Assembly (NCBI RefSeq): GCF_023264855.1 | Contig: NZ_JAHFUW010000043.1 | Coordinates: 1-38,236, forward strand | DNA length: 38,236 nt | Direction of reading: 5' to 3' | Source of the DNA: Herbiconiux sp. | Lineage (GTDB): Bacteria > Actinomycetota > Actinomycetes > Actinomycetales > Microbacteriaceae | Shown here: positions 18,951 through 26,496 of the stretch, piece after piece | Position numbering within the stretch: position 1 is the first letter of the stretch | Layout: every line of letters starts with the position of its first letter | Program-made: the position numbers and the translations under genes | The notes under the pieces: generated by a model | What the model was told of the DNA's origin: nothing | Databases searched by the model: none | The model's input: only the letters and a program-made list of their open reading frames with translations

Positions 18951-19646
18951 TCACGAACCGGCCGGCTGCGCGCCGCCCGCCGTCTTGGGGATGGTCAGCG
19001 GGATGAGGTCGCGCGGCGGCATCGGCTGCGATCCGCGCACCACGACCACGCTGCGGAACAGCTCTTCGATCGCGGCCTTGGCCGCCGGGTTGGTGTTGGC
19101 CTCGCCGGCGATCACTCCGCGCAGCAGCCAGCGCGGACCGTCGACGCCCACGAAGCGGGCCACGCGCAGTCCCTGCGTGCCGTCGGGCGCGGTGGCGGGA
19201 ACGCCCGCCACGAGTTCGGGCCCGAACACACCCACCTGGGCCGTGCTCTTGCCGCCCTGCTTGAGGATCTGGTCTTCGATCTGCTCGCGGATCTCGTGCC
19301 ACAGGCCGGTCGAGCGCGGGGCGGCGAAGGCCTGCACCTGCAGCGTGGAACCGGCGTAGTCGAGGCCGACGGCGACGACCCGGTTGGTGCCCTCCTCCAC
19401 CTCGAGGCGGAGGTGCAGTCCCTCGCGAGGGAGGATCTTGAGGCCGCCCAGGTCGACGTAGGGGCGGGCCGGATTGGCCTCGGTCGCGTCGAAGGGCCCC
19501 TCGGTCTCGCGGTCGGCGGGAGCGGACTTCGCGTCGCGGTCCTCCACCTCGGCCGACGTGGTGTCGATGTCGGCGGAGGTCTCGCTGGTCGCGAGCTCGG
19601 CCGCGTCGTCGCCGGAATCCTCGGGAACGATGTCTTTGTCGGTCAT
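18951..19646 (-). CDS. DUF3710 family protein
   Basis: 231 residues. The first 50 or so are acidic and low complexity (rich in Asp, Glu, Ser, Thr), probably disordered. The folded part begins at ARPYVDLGGLKILPREGLHL (60-79) and includes GLWHEIREQIEDQILKQGG and RFVGVDGPRWLLRGVIAGEA, the DUF3710 signature. The function of this actinobacteria-specific family is unknown. The ATG at 19646 overlaps the dut stop (ATGA), and its own stop is 2 nt from the DUF3159 start, so it is the second gene of the dut unit. Confidence 0.9.
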   Translation of the reverse strand: MTDKDIVPEDSGDDAAELATSETSADIDTTSAEVEDRDAKSAPADRETEGPFDATEANPARPYVDLGGLKILPREGLHLRLEVEEGTNRVVAVGLDYAGSTLQVQAFAAPRSTGLWHEIREQIEDQILKQGGKSTAQVGVFGPELVAGVPATAPDGTQGLRVARFVGVDGPRWLLRGVIAGEANTNPAAKAAIEELFRSVVVVRGSQPMPPRDLIPLTIPKTAGGAQPAGS

Positions 19647-20101
19647 GACTGGTTTCCGTTCGTGGGCGACGAATATCCGGTGGAGCCGAAGCCGCCCTCG
19701 CCGCGATGGCTTCCAGGAAGCTCCTCGACGGGCACGAACACGGCTCGCGTCACCGGCATCACGATCAGTTGCGCGATTCTGTCGCCGACGGCGATATCGT
19801 ACGGCACCGAGCTGTCGGTGTTCAGGAGGGCGACCTTGATCTCTCCGCGGTAGCCGGCATCGACCGTTCCCGGGGCGTTCACCACGGTGATCCCGTGCTT
19901 GGCGGCGAGGCCGCTGCGGGGCACGACGAAGGCGACGTAGCCGTCGGGCAGGGCGATCGAGACCCCGGTTCCCACCGTCTGCCTCTGCCCGGGGGCGAGC
20001 GTCAACGATTCGGTGGAGAGCAGATCGGCGCCGGCGTCGCCCGGATGGGCGTAGGCGGGCACCTGGTCTGCGCGGATCAGGATCTCGATGGAAGACGTCA
20101 C
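19643..20101 (-). CDS. dut: dUTP diphosphatase
   Basis: 152 residues from a GTG at 20101. All five trimeric dUTPase motifs are present: DAGADL (22-27), PRSGLA (61-66), the uracil-binding hairpin with VNAPGTVDAGYRGE (74-87, catalytic Asp81), GDRIAQL (106-112) and the C-terminal arm RGEGGFGSTG (133-142). It hydrolyses dUTP to dUMP and PPi, keeping uracil out of DNA and feeding thymidylate synthesis. A -10 hexamer 6 nt upstream of the GTG and the lack of a ribosome site indicate a leaderless transcript. It heads the unit dut-DUF3710-DUF3159-ATPase. Only 39 bp separate its start from that of divergent DUF3093. Confidence 0.96.
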   Translation of the reverse strand: MTSSIEILIRADQVPAYAHPGDAGADLLSTESLTLAPGQRQTVGTGVSIALPDGYVAFVVPRSGLAAKHGITVVNAPGTVDAGYRGEIKVALLNTDSSVPYDIAVGDRIAQLIVMPVTRAVFVPVEELPGSHRGEGGFGSTGYSSPTNGNQS

Positions 20102-20107
20102 GAGTCG

Positions 20108-20113
20108 AGGGTA
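20108..20113 (-). promoter_or_regulatory. -10 element of dut (leaderless)
   Basis: TACCCT on the minus strand, 6 nt before the dut GTG. The matching -35 would fall around 20131-20136, right at the DUF3093 start region. Confidence 0.55.
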
Positions 20114-20140
20114 GTGCAGAAAGAATGGTCGAATAGAGAC

Positions 20141-20599
20141 ATGACGCACTATCGGGAGAGGCTCTCTCCGGCCCTGTGGGTATTCCTCGCCACCGCCCTC
20201 GTGCTGCCCGCCAGCATCATCATCTTCGCCCCGCTGAGCACCGTTCCCGGCGTTCTGCTGGGCACCGTGGTGGGAGTCGTGCTCTACGCCGGGATGATCG
20301 GCCTGCTGCTGTTCGGGGCGCCCGTGATCGAGGTGTCGCCCGGCCAGGTACGCGTCGGCCGCGCCACCATCCCTTCCGGGCTGATCGGTGAGTGCACCGT
20401 CTACACCGGAGACGCGGCCACCGCGCAACGCGGCCGGCTGCTGGATGCGCGGGCGTATCTGGCCATCCGGGGCTGGATCAAACCGGTCGTTAAAATGACA
20501 ATCGCCGATCCGCAGGATCCGACACCGTATTGGTTGGTGTCGACCCGGCGTCCCGGCGATCTCATCGATGCGGTGACAGCCTCGCAGAGGGCCCAGTAG
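20141..20599 (+). CDS. DUF3093 family membrane protein
   Basis: 152 residues with two adjacent hydrophobic helices near the N-terminus (about 11-32 and 36-60), then a cytoplasmic-looking domain with IEVSPGQVRVGRATIPSGLIG and WLVSTRRPGDLIDAV. The pattern matches the actinobacterial family DUF3093, often encoded opposite dut. Function unknown. The ATG at 20141 has no ribosome site; TCGAAT (20129-20134) sits 6 nt before it as a weak -10, so it may also be leaderless. The open frame upstream of 20141 is a shadow of dut. It converges with the DUF4193 gene, with a hairpin in the 22-bp gap. Confidence 0.88.
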   Translation: MTHYRERLSPALWVFLATALVLPASIIIFAPLSTVPGVLLGTVVGVVLYAGMIGLLLFGAPVIEVSPGQVRVGRATIPSGLIGECTVYTGDAATAQRGRLLDARAYLAIRGWIKPVVKMTIADPQDPTPYWLVSTRRPGDLIDAVTASQRAQ

Positions 20600-20600
20600 G

Positions 20601-20619
20601 CCGTACCTCTTCGGTACGG
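20601..20619. terminator. Bidirectional hairpin between DUF3093 and DUF4193
   Basis: CCGTACC (20601-20607), loop TCTTC, GGTACGG (20613-20619). A perfect 7-bp stem that fills the 22-bp space between the two convergent stop codons. Confidence 0.65.
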
Positions 20620-20621
20620 GA

Positions 20622-20915
20622 CTAGGAGGCGCACTCCACGCAGATGGCGCCGATCTTCTCTTCGTGATCGATCTGCGAGCGGTGCTTCACCAGGAAGCAG
20701 CTCACACAGGTGAACTCGTCGGCCTGCGGAGGCAGGACGACGACATCGAGGTCGAGGTCGGAGAGGTCGGCGCCCGGCAGCTCGAAGCCACCCGGGTTGT
20801 CGGCGTCATCGACGTCTACGACACCGGACATCTTGTCCGGGACTCGCTCCTTCAGCGCTTCGATCGAGTCCGAGTCGTCGTCGGTCTTGCGCGGTGCGTC
20901 GTAATCAGTCGCCAT
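20622..20915 (-). CDS. DUF4193 family zinc-ribbon protein
   Basis: 97 residues from the ATG at 20915 (MATDYDAPRK). The middle is acidic (VVDVDDADNPGGFELPGADL), and the C-terminus holds two CxxC pairs, Cys70/Cys73 in TCVSC and Cys92/Cys95 in CVEC, spaced for a zinc ribbon. This is DUF4193, an abundant and conserved actinobacterial protein of unknown function. An upstream in-frame ATG would add 32 residues that are unlike the family; GGATGG precedes the chosen start. It is divergent from sepH across 202 bp (20916-21117), which contains TAATAC-type -10 sequences on both strands and small inverted repeats but no gene that I can see. Confidence 0.92.
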   Translation of the reverse strand: MATDYDAPRKTDDDSDSIEALKERVPDKMSGVVDVDDADNPGGFELPGADLSDLDLDVVVLPPQADEFTCVSCFLVKHRSQIDHEEKIGAICVECAS

Positions 20916-21117
20916 GCCCATCCACTTCTTGAATACAGCCGTATTAACCAAATCGGCGGCGTTAGTTTGCATCAAAGCCGCCGGAATAGCAAACCGGTTC
21001 GTGAGCATCAATTACTCACGCCGCCCTCAACTTGCGGCACGCCCGGAACATTCCCGTAATACAGGGGTCGAGCGTGCGATCCTGTCAGCGAACAGTGACC
21101 TCTGGAGGCCTTTCAGC

Positions 21118-22299
21118 ATGCAGGATTTGACGGTAATCGGAGTCGAGAACGGGGCGTTGATCGTCGCCAGCGACGGGGGCGAGCGGTATCGCATCGTCAT
21201 CGACGATGTGCTCCAGTCGCGCCTGCGCCAGGGCATCGCGTCCGCTCAGGGCGGAAAGAAGGTCTCGCCGCGCGAGATCCAGACGCACATTCGTGCCGGA
21301 CTCTCAGCCTTCGAGGTGGCCGAGCTCACCGGAGCCGACATCGACTACATCGAACGCTTCGAGGGCCCCGTGGTCGCCGAACGCCAGTTCATGGTCGATT
21401 CGGCCCTGCGCGTGCCCGTGCAGCCGACCACGCTCGCCGACCCGCTGGGCGAAGAGCCCCTCACCACTTTCGGCGACGCCCTCGAGGAGCGGCTGGAGAG
21501 CCTCGACGCGCGCGACGTGCGCTGGGCGAGCTGGAAAGACGAGACCGGATGGATCGTCAAGCTCACCTTCACCTCGCGCGAGATCGACCACGACGCCCGC
21601 TGGCAGTTCGACCCGAAGCGGCACGTGCTCACGCCCCTGAACAACGAGGCCACCACCCTCTCCCGCCACGGCGAGCTGACGGAGGGCCTCATCCCGCGCC
21701 TGCGCGCTGTGTCGCTCGGCGACGACGGCATCGATGCCCGCTTCGACAGCGGTGCGTTCGCCACCATCGAGGCCGCCACCGATGCTCCGGATGCCGCAGA
21801 CGGCGGTTCCTCCGACACCGAAGACACGGCCGCCTCCCTCGCCTCGAAGACGCCGGATGATCCGGCCGCGTCCCCGGCACCGGCACCCGCCCCCCTCGCT
21901 CCCGCAGCGACGATCGGCGTGCCGAGGCAGAAGGAGCAGGCCAAGCACTTCGACGCGTACGCCGTGAACCGTGCGCCCGACACCACAGACACCGCCGACC
22001 ACAACCAGACCGCCGATCTGCTGGAGGCCCTGCGCCGCCGCCGTGGTGAGCGGGAGGCCGCGGCCTTCGAGCCGCCGCAGGAGCAGGTCGAGCCCTCGCT
22101 CTTCTCCGGTCCGCGCCCCATCGCTCCCGAAGCCGACACCCCGCTGCCCGGTCTCGAACCCGAGTTCGTGCCACCGGCTCCGCACGCCGAATCCGCCGGC
22201 TCGTCGTCGAAGTCCTCGGCCCCCAAGCGTCAGCGAGCCGCGATGCCGAGCTGGGACGAGATCGTCTTCGGCGCCCGCAGCGACGACGACCCCGCCTGA
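21118..22299 (+). CDS. sepH: Septation protein SepH (DUF3071)
   Basis: 393 residues. The N-terminal DUF3071 domain begins MQDLTVIGVENGALIVAS and contains a helix-turn-helix-like segment (VSPREIQTHIRAGLSAFEVA, 49-68, continuing to about 83). A long disordered Ala/Pro/Asp-rich section follows (about 225-310), then charged helical residues to the C-terminus. In Streptomyces, SepH binds FtsZ and promotes filament assembly during septation; the neighbourhood is conserved there too. The ATG at 21118 has GGAGG (21104-21108) 9 nt upstream; the longer open frame from 20914 crosses the DUF4193 promoter region. TAATAC (21057-21062) with TTGCGG 19 nt upstream is a possible promoter. Confidence 0.93.
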   Translation: MQDLTVIGVENGALIVASDGGERYRIVIDDVLQSRLRQGIASAQGGKKVSPREIQTHIRAGLSAFEVAELTGADIDYIERFEGPVVAERQFMVDSALRVPVQPTTLADPLGEEPLTTFGDALEERLESLDARDVRWASWKDETGWIVKLTFTSREIDHDARWQFDPKRHVLTPLNNEATTLSRHGELTEGLIPRLRAVSLGDDGIDARFDSGAFATIEAATDAPDAADGGSSDTEDTAASLASKTPDDPAASPAPAPAPLAPAATIGVPRQKEQAKHFDAYAVNRAPDTTDTADHNQTADLLEALRRRRGEREAAAFEPPQEQVEPSLFSGPRPIAPEADTPLPGLEPEFVPPAPHAESAGSSSKSSAPKRQRAAMPSWDEIVFGARSDDDPA

Positions 22300-22303
22300 C
22301 GCC

Positions 22304-22334
22304 CCGCCTTCTGGCAGCCTGTCAGGGCAGGCGG
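22304..22334. terminator. Hairpin between sepH and the convergent phosphodiesterase gene
   Basis: CCGCCT (22304-22309) pairs with AGGCGG (22329-22334), with an inner CTGGC/GTCAG stem (one G-U pair). It begins 4 bp after the sepH stop and covers the phosphodiesterase stop codon. Confidence 0.5.
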
Positions 22335-23467
22335 TAGGCGCCGGCTCGGAGCAGCGGCACCAGGGTCTCCTCGGGCGTGAGCGAGCCGTGCTGGCCGATC
22401 ATCGACTGGCCCGTGGTGTCGCCGTCGCGACCGTCGTAGTAGGCCACGAGTTTGCGCGCCGCCACGATCACATCTCCGATACGCGGGCCCACGGCGGGAT
22501 CGACCTCGCCGAACCAGCCGGCTGCGATCGCCTCCTCGCGGGTGGCGATCCAGGATCGGGCGTCTTCGCGGGCGCGCCAGGCCTCGGCCAGCCGCCGGCG
22601 GGCATCCGGCGTGGAGTCGTGCAGGTGCAGTTGCAGGCACCTCGGATCCCCCGCCACGTGCGCCACCCCCTCCACCAGCGACGGCACCTCGCCGAAGAGC
22701 ACGTGCCCCGTGGCGGGCACGTCGACGATGCCGTGGTCGGCGGTCAGCAGCATCCCCTCGCCCCGGCGCAGCACCGCCGTGAAGCGGCCGTACTCGGAGT
22801 CGAGCTGCTCGAGCGTCGCGAGCCAGCGGTCGCTCTCCCAGCCGCGCGAGTGCGCCAGCTGGTCGAGCTCGGGCACGTAGAGGTAGACCAGCCGGCTGCC
22901 GCCCTCGTCGAAGAGGCGGCGGGCGGCGGCGAAGCGGTCGGCGATCGTGGCGGCCGGCACGTAGTCGGCTCCGCGCAGGATGGCCCGCGTCAGCCCCGAG
23001 TCGGCGTATCGAGCCGGCCCGATCGTGTTGCTCGGCACCCCGTCCGCCGCCAGCTGCTCGAACACGGTCGGGCGGCGCTGCCAGGTCGCCGGCGGCATCA
23101 CGTCCGACCAGCCGGAGAGCTGGTTCAGCACCACGCCGGCATCCGGCACCAGGGCCGTGTACCCCACGATGCCGTGCGTTCCCGGCCGCTCCCCCGTGGT
23201 CAGGCTCGCCAGAGCGGCGGCGGTCGTGGTGGGGAACCCGCTGATCAGCGTGGTGCGCTTGGTCAGTCCCGCGGCCAGATGGCGCGCGTGGCCGGCCCGG
23301 GAACGCAGGGCGGATGCCCCGAGCCCGTCGACGAGCACGACGAGCACGCGATCGGCGGCCGGCAGCCCCAGCGCGTTCTGCTCGCCCTGCAGCGAATGCA
23401 CGCAACTCGGCAACACGTCGGCCAGCGTCAGCTCGCCTGACCCGCGCGTCGGTAGCATGGTGGACAT
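22322..23467 (-). CDS. Alkaline phosphatase superfamily protein / nucleotide pyrophosphatase-phosphodiesterase
   Basis: 381 residues from the ATG at 23467. Metal and nucleophile motifs of the NPP/AlkP superfamily are visible: [14 protein letters not shown] with Asp47, then [16 protein letters not shown] where a threonine around 80-82 is the likely nucleophile, [13 protein letters not shown] with Asp/His ligands, [12 protein letters not shown], and a late histidine in IGQHGSL. There is no signal peptide, so it probably acts in the cytoplasm; the substrate is unknown. Orthologues are often beside sepH in actinobacteria. Upstream in-frame TTG at 23497 would enter the parC promoter region. Only 41 bp separate its start from that of parC. 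Confidence 0.87.
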   Translation of the reverse strand: MSTMLPTRGSGELTLADVLPSCVHSLQGEQNALGLPAADRVLVVLVDGLGASALRSRAGHARHLAAGLTKRTTLISGFPTTTAAALASLTTGERPGTHGIVGYTALVPDAGVVLNQLSGWSDVMPPATWQRRPTVFEQLAADGVPSNTIGPARYADSGLTRAILRGADYVPAATIADRFAAARRLFDEGGSRLVYLYVPELDQLAHSRGWESDRWLATLEQLDSEYGRFTAVLRRGEGMLLTADHGIVDVPATGHVLFGEVPSLVEGVAHVAGDPRCLQLHLHDSTPDARRRLAEAWRAREDARSWIATREEAIAAGWFGEVDPAVGPRIGDVIVAARKLVAYYDGRDGDTTGQSMIGQHGSLTPEETLVPLLRAGAYRLP

Positions 23468-23508
23468 TCGGCCAAGTCTGGCATAGCACCCGCTCAAGAA
23501 ATACAGGA

Positions 23509-25977
23509 ATGACAGCAGCCACGAACGATCCGAGCGGCACCGCCGTCGAGAAGATCCTCGATGTAGACGTCTCCACCGAGATGCAGGACTCGTTCCTCGA
23601 ATACGCGTACTCGGTCATCTACTCCCGCGCCCTGCCCGATGCGCGCGACGGCCTGAAGCCGGTGCAACGCCGCATCCTGTACATGATGAGCGACATGGGC
23701 CTTCGCCCGGATCGCGGTCACGTCAAGAGCGCCCGCGTGGTGGGCGAGGTGATGGGCAAGCTGCACCCGCACGGCGACACCGCCATCTACGACGCCCTGG
23801 TGCGCCTGGCGCAGTCCTGGACCATGCGCGTGCCGCTGGTCGACGGCCACGGCAACTTCGGCTCGCTCGACGACGGACCGGCCGCCGCCCGGTACACCGA
23901 GGCGCGGCTGGACGCCGTGGCGATGTCGATGGTGCAAGACCTCGACGAAGACGTCGTCGACTTCGTGCCCAACTACGACAACCAGCTGCTGCAGCCCGAC
24001 GTGCTGCCCTCCGCCATCCCGAACCTTTTGGTGAACGGCGCCAGCGGCATCGCGGTCGGCATGGCCACGAACATGGCGCCGCACAACCTGATCGAGGTCG
24101 TCGCGGGCGCGCGCTACCTGATCGAGCATCCGGAGGCCACGCTCGACGAGCTGATGTCGTTCATCCCGGGCCCCGACCTGCCGGGCGGCGGCACCATCGT
24201 GGGGCTCGCCGGCATCCGCGACGCCTACGAGTCCGGCCGCGGAGCCTTCAAGACCCGCGCCAAGGTCTCTGTCGAGAACCTCACGGCCCGCAAGACCGGC
24301 CTGGTGGTCACCGAGCTGCCCTATCTCGTCGGCCCCGAGAAGGTGATCGCCAAGATCAAGGACGGCGTCACCTCGAAGAAGATCCAGGGCATCAGCGACG
24401 TCACCGACCTCACCGACCGCACGCACGGCCTGCGGCTGGTCATCGGCATCAAGACCGGCTTCGATCCGGATGCCGTGCTCGAGCAGCTCTACAAGCTCAC
24501 CCCGCTCGAAGACAACTTCAGCATCAACAACGTGGCACTGGTCGACGGCGGCCCGCTCACGCTGGGGCTCCGCGACCTGCTGATCGTGTACGTGAACCAC
24601 CGCATCGAGGTCGTCACCCGGCGCACCCGCTACCGCCTCGACCGACGGCGCGAGCGCCTGCACCTGGTGGAGGGTCTGCTGATCGCGATCCTCGACATCG
24701 ACGAGGTCATCCAGGTCATCCGCACGAGCGATGACACGGATGCCGCGCGCACCCGCCTGATCGAGGTGTTCGAGCTCAGCGTGCTGCAGGCCGAGTACAT
24801 CCTCGAGCTGCGCCTGCGCCGGCTCACCCGCTTCTCCCGGATCGAGCTGGAGACCGAGCGCGACAAGCTGCGCGCCGAGATCGCCGAGCTGGAGGCGCTG
24901 CTGGCCGATCCGGCCCTCATCCGTGCCGCCGTCTCGAATGAGCTCGAGGAGGTGGCCGACCGCTTCGGCACCCCGCGCCGCACCCTGCTCACCGAGGCGC
25001 GGCCGGCCGTCGCCGGCACCTCGAAGCGGGCCCAGCCCGTGCTCGAGGTCGCCGACGTGCCCTGCACCGTGTACCTCAGCACCACCGGACGTGTGGTGCG
25101 GGTCGACCGCGCCGACGACGAGGAGCCGAGCGGCGGCCCCGCCGTCACCGTGCGCCGCAGCAAGCACGACGCCATCCGCAGCGAGGTCGAGACCACCCGC
25201 CGCGGCGAGGTGGGCGCCGTGACCGACACGGGACGGGTCATCCGGATGCCCGTCATCGATCTGCCCGCCGTGCCGGTGAACTCGGTGCAGCTGGGCGCGG
25301 GCGTGCGGATCGGCGACTACCTCACGATGGACTCCAAGCGCGAGAGGATCGTCGGCCTGGTGTCGCTCACCTCGCCGGTGCCGATCGCTCTGGGCACGGC
25401 TCAGGGCATCGTCAAGCGGGTCGCCGCCGGCGCCTATCCCCCGAAGCCCGACTTCGAGCTGATCGCGTTGAAGCCCGGCGACAAGGTCGTGGGCGTCACG
25501 CAGCACTCGGAGGACGACGAGCTGGTGTTCATCACCTCGGACGCGCAGCTGCTGCGCTTCTTCCAGGCCAGCGTGCGGCCGCAGGGACTCGCCGCGGGCG
25601 GCATGGCGGGGATCAACCTCGGTGCGGGCGCCTCGGTGATCTGGTTCGGCTCGGTGCCGGACGGCCCGGATGCGGTGGTCGTCACGATCGCCGCCAGCAC
25701 CTCGACGCTGGCCGGCACGGATGCGGGCTCGGGCAAGGTCTCGGAGTTCGCCGAGTTCCCGCCCAAGGGCCGCGCCACCGGCGGCGTGCGGGCGCATCGC
25801 TTCCTGAAGGGTGAGGACGTGCTCACCGTCGCCTGGGCCGGACACGGGCCCGCTCTCGCCGTCGCGAACGACGGAGCCGCGCGCGTGCTGCCCGAGCCGG
25901 GTGCGAAGCGGGATGCCTCGGGCGTCGCCCTCGCCGCGGTCATCGGGTCGATCGGCTCCGCACGGTCGGTGACCTGA
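23509..25977 (+). CDS. parC: DNA topoisomerase IV subunit A
   Basis: 822 residues. The breakage-reunion domain has [33 protein letters not shown], the quinolone region [15 protein letters not shown] (86-100) and the catalytic tyrosine Tyr129 in [10 protein letters not shown]. The C-terminal part has beta-propeller-type repeats ([22 protein letters not shown]) but no GyrA-box (QRRGGKG-like), so it is ParC rather than GyrA. It cuts and rejoins DNA to unlink daughter chromosomes together with ParE. The start at ATG 23509 is preceded only by ACAGGA, too close to be a strong ribosome site, so the 5' end is less certain than the family. parE lies 519 bp downstream, past a convergent small gene. Confidence 0.94.
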   Translation: MTAATNDPSGTAVEKILDVDVSTEMQDSFLEYAYSVIYSRALPDARDGLKPVQRRILYMMSDMGLRPDRGHVKSARVVGEVMGKLHPHGDTAIYDALVRLAQSWTMRVPLVDGHGNFGSLDDGPAAARYTEARLDAVAMSMVQDLDEDVVDFVPNYDNQLLQPDVLPSAIPNLLVNGASGIAVGMATNMAPHNLIEVVAGARYLIEHPEATLDELMSFIPGPDLPGGGTIVGLAGIRDAYESGRGAFKTRAKVSVENLTARKTGLVVTELPYLVGPEKVIAKIKDGVTSKKIQGISDVTDLTDRTHGLRLVIGIKTGFDPDAVLEQLYKLTPLEDNFSINNVALVDGGPLTLGLRDLLIVYVNHRIEVVTRRTRYRLDRRRERLHLVEGLLIAILDIDEVIQVIRTSDDTDAARTRLIEVFELSVLQAEYILELRLRRLTRFSRIELETERDKLRAEIAELEALLADPALIRAAVSNELEEVADRFGTPRRTLLTEARPAVAGTSKRAQPVLEVADVPCTVYLSTTGRVVRVDRADDEEPSGGPAVTVRRSKHDAIRSEVETTRRGEVGAVTDTGRVIRMPVIDLPAVPVNSVQLGAGVRIGDYLTMDSKRERIVGLVSLTSPVPIALGTAQGIVKRVAAGAYPPKPDFELIALKPGDKVVGVTQHSEDDELVFITSDAQLLRFFQASVRPQGLAAGGMAGINLGAGASVIWFGSVPDGPDAVVVTIAASTSTLAGTDAGSGKVSEFAEFPPKGRATGGVRAHRFLKGEDVLTVAWAGHGPALAVANDGAARVLPEPGAKRDASGVALAAVIGSIGSARSVT

Positions 25978-25997
25978 GCCGGATACGGCTTAAACAC

Positions 25998-26034
25998 CGA
26001 ACGGCCGGTCCCCTCGAAGGAGATCGGCCGTTCG
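25998..26034 (+). terminator. Terminator hairpin after parC
   Basis: CGAACGGCCG (25998-26007) and CGGCCGTTCG (26025-26034) form a perfect 10-bp stem with a 17-nt loop, 20 bp after the parC stop. It stands between parC and the convergent zinc-ribbon gene and could serve both. Confidence 0.8.
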
Positions 26035-26061
26035 TACGTGTCGGATCCAGTCCGGCTGAGT

Positions 26062-26289
26062 TCAGTCGTTCAGCTTGGCGGACTCGTCGTGCCACCCGGT
26101 CGCGACCTGGGACAGCTTGTCTTGGTACTTGCGGCCGTGGTGAGCGCAGAAGAGCAGCTCACCGCCGGAGGGCATGTCGACTCGGATGTAGGCCTGCGCG
26201 CCACAGCTGTCACAACGGTCGGCCGCGGTGAGCTGGTACGCGTTCTCCAGGTCGGAAACAGTGCTGTTATCTGCAGTAACTGACGGCAT
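26062..26289 (-). CDS. DUF7455 small zinc-ribbon protein
   Basis: 75 residues. Cys26 and Cys29 (RCDSCGAQAY) with Cys48 and His50/His51 (LFCAHH) look like a one-zinc ribbon. The rest is short and helical. It matches the small actinobacterial family DUF7455, function unknown, often found beside parE or the sigA region. I start it at the ATG at 26289 because AAGGAG lies 6 nt before it; a GTG at 26319 would add ten residues without a ribosome site. It is divergent from parE over 207 bp (26290-26496), which holds no further gene that I can see. Confidence 0.88.
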   Translation of the reverse strand: MPSVTADNSTVSDLENAYQLTAADRCDSCGAQAYIRVDMPSGGELLFCAHHGRKYQDKLSQVATGWHDESAKLND

Positions 26290-26496
26290 CTTCTGCTCCT
26301 TAGCGGCTCGAACGATCACTGGCTGGTAGTCACATCAAAGCACTCTTCTGAGGGAGCGAGCCCCCATTCCGCTGTGTTTCGCTCTGCGCGTACCGGGAAT
26401 ACGCCGCCGGGTGTCGCGCGCAGGCGGGGGCCACGGGGCGGTTAGCCTTGGAGATCGGGGCCGTCCGCTGCCCCGACAGCACCCGAAGGAGACCCG

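Noticed and set aside
23494-25845. A 783-codon open frame antisense to parC
   Set aside because: Low-complexity His/Asp/Arg/Gly protein with no domain; same explanation as the other shadows.
26015-26025. CGAAGGAGATC in the loop of the parC terminator shares 11 bases with the acnA-dxs inverted repeat
   Set aside because: GAAGGAG resembles a ribosome site and recurs by chance; no flanking similarity, so it is not a second copy of the element.
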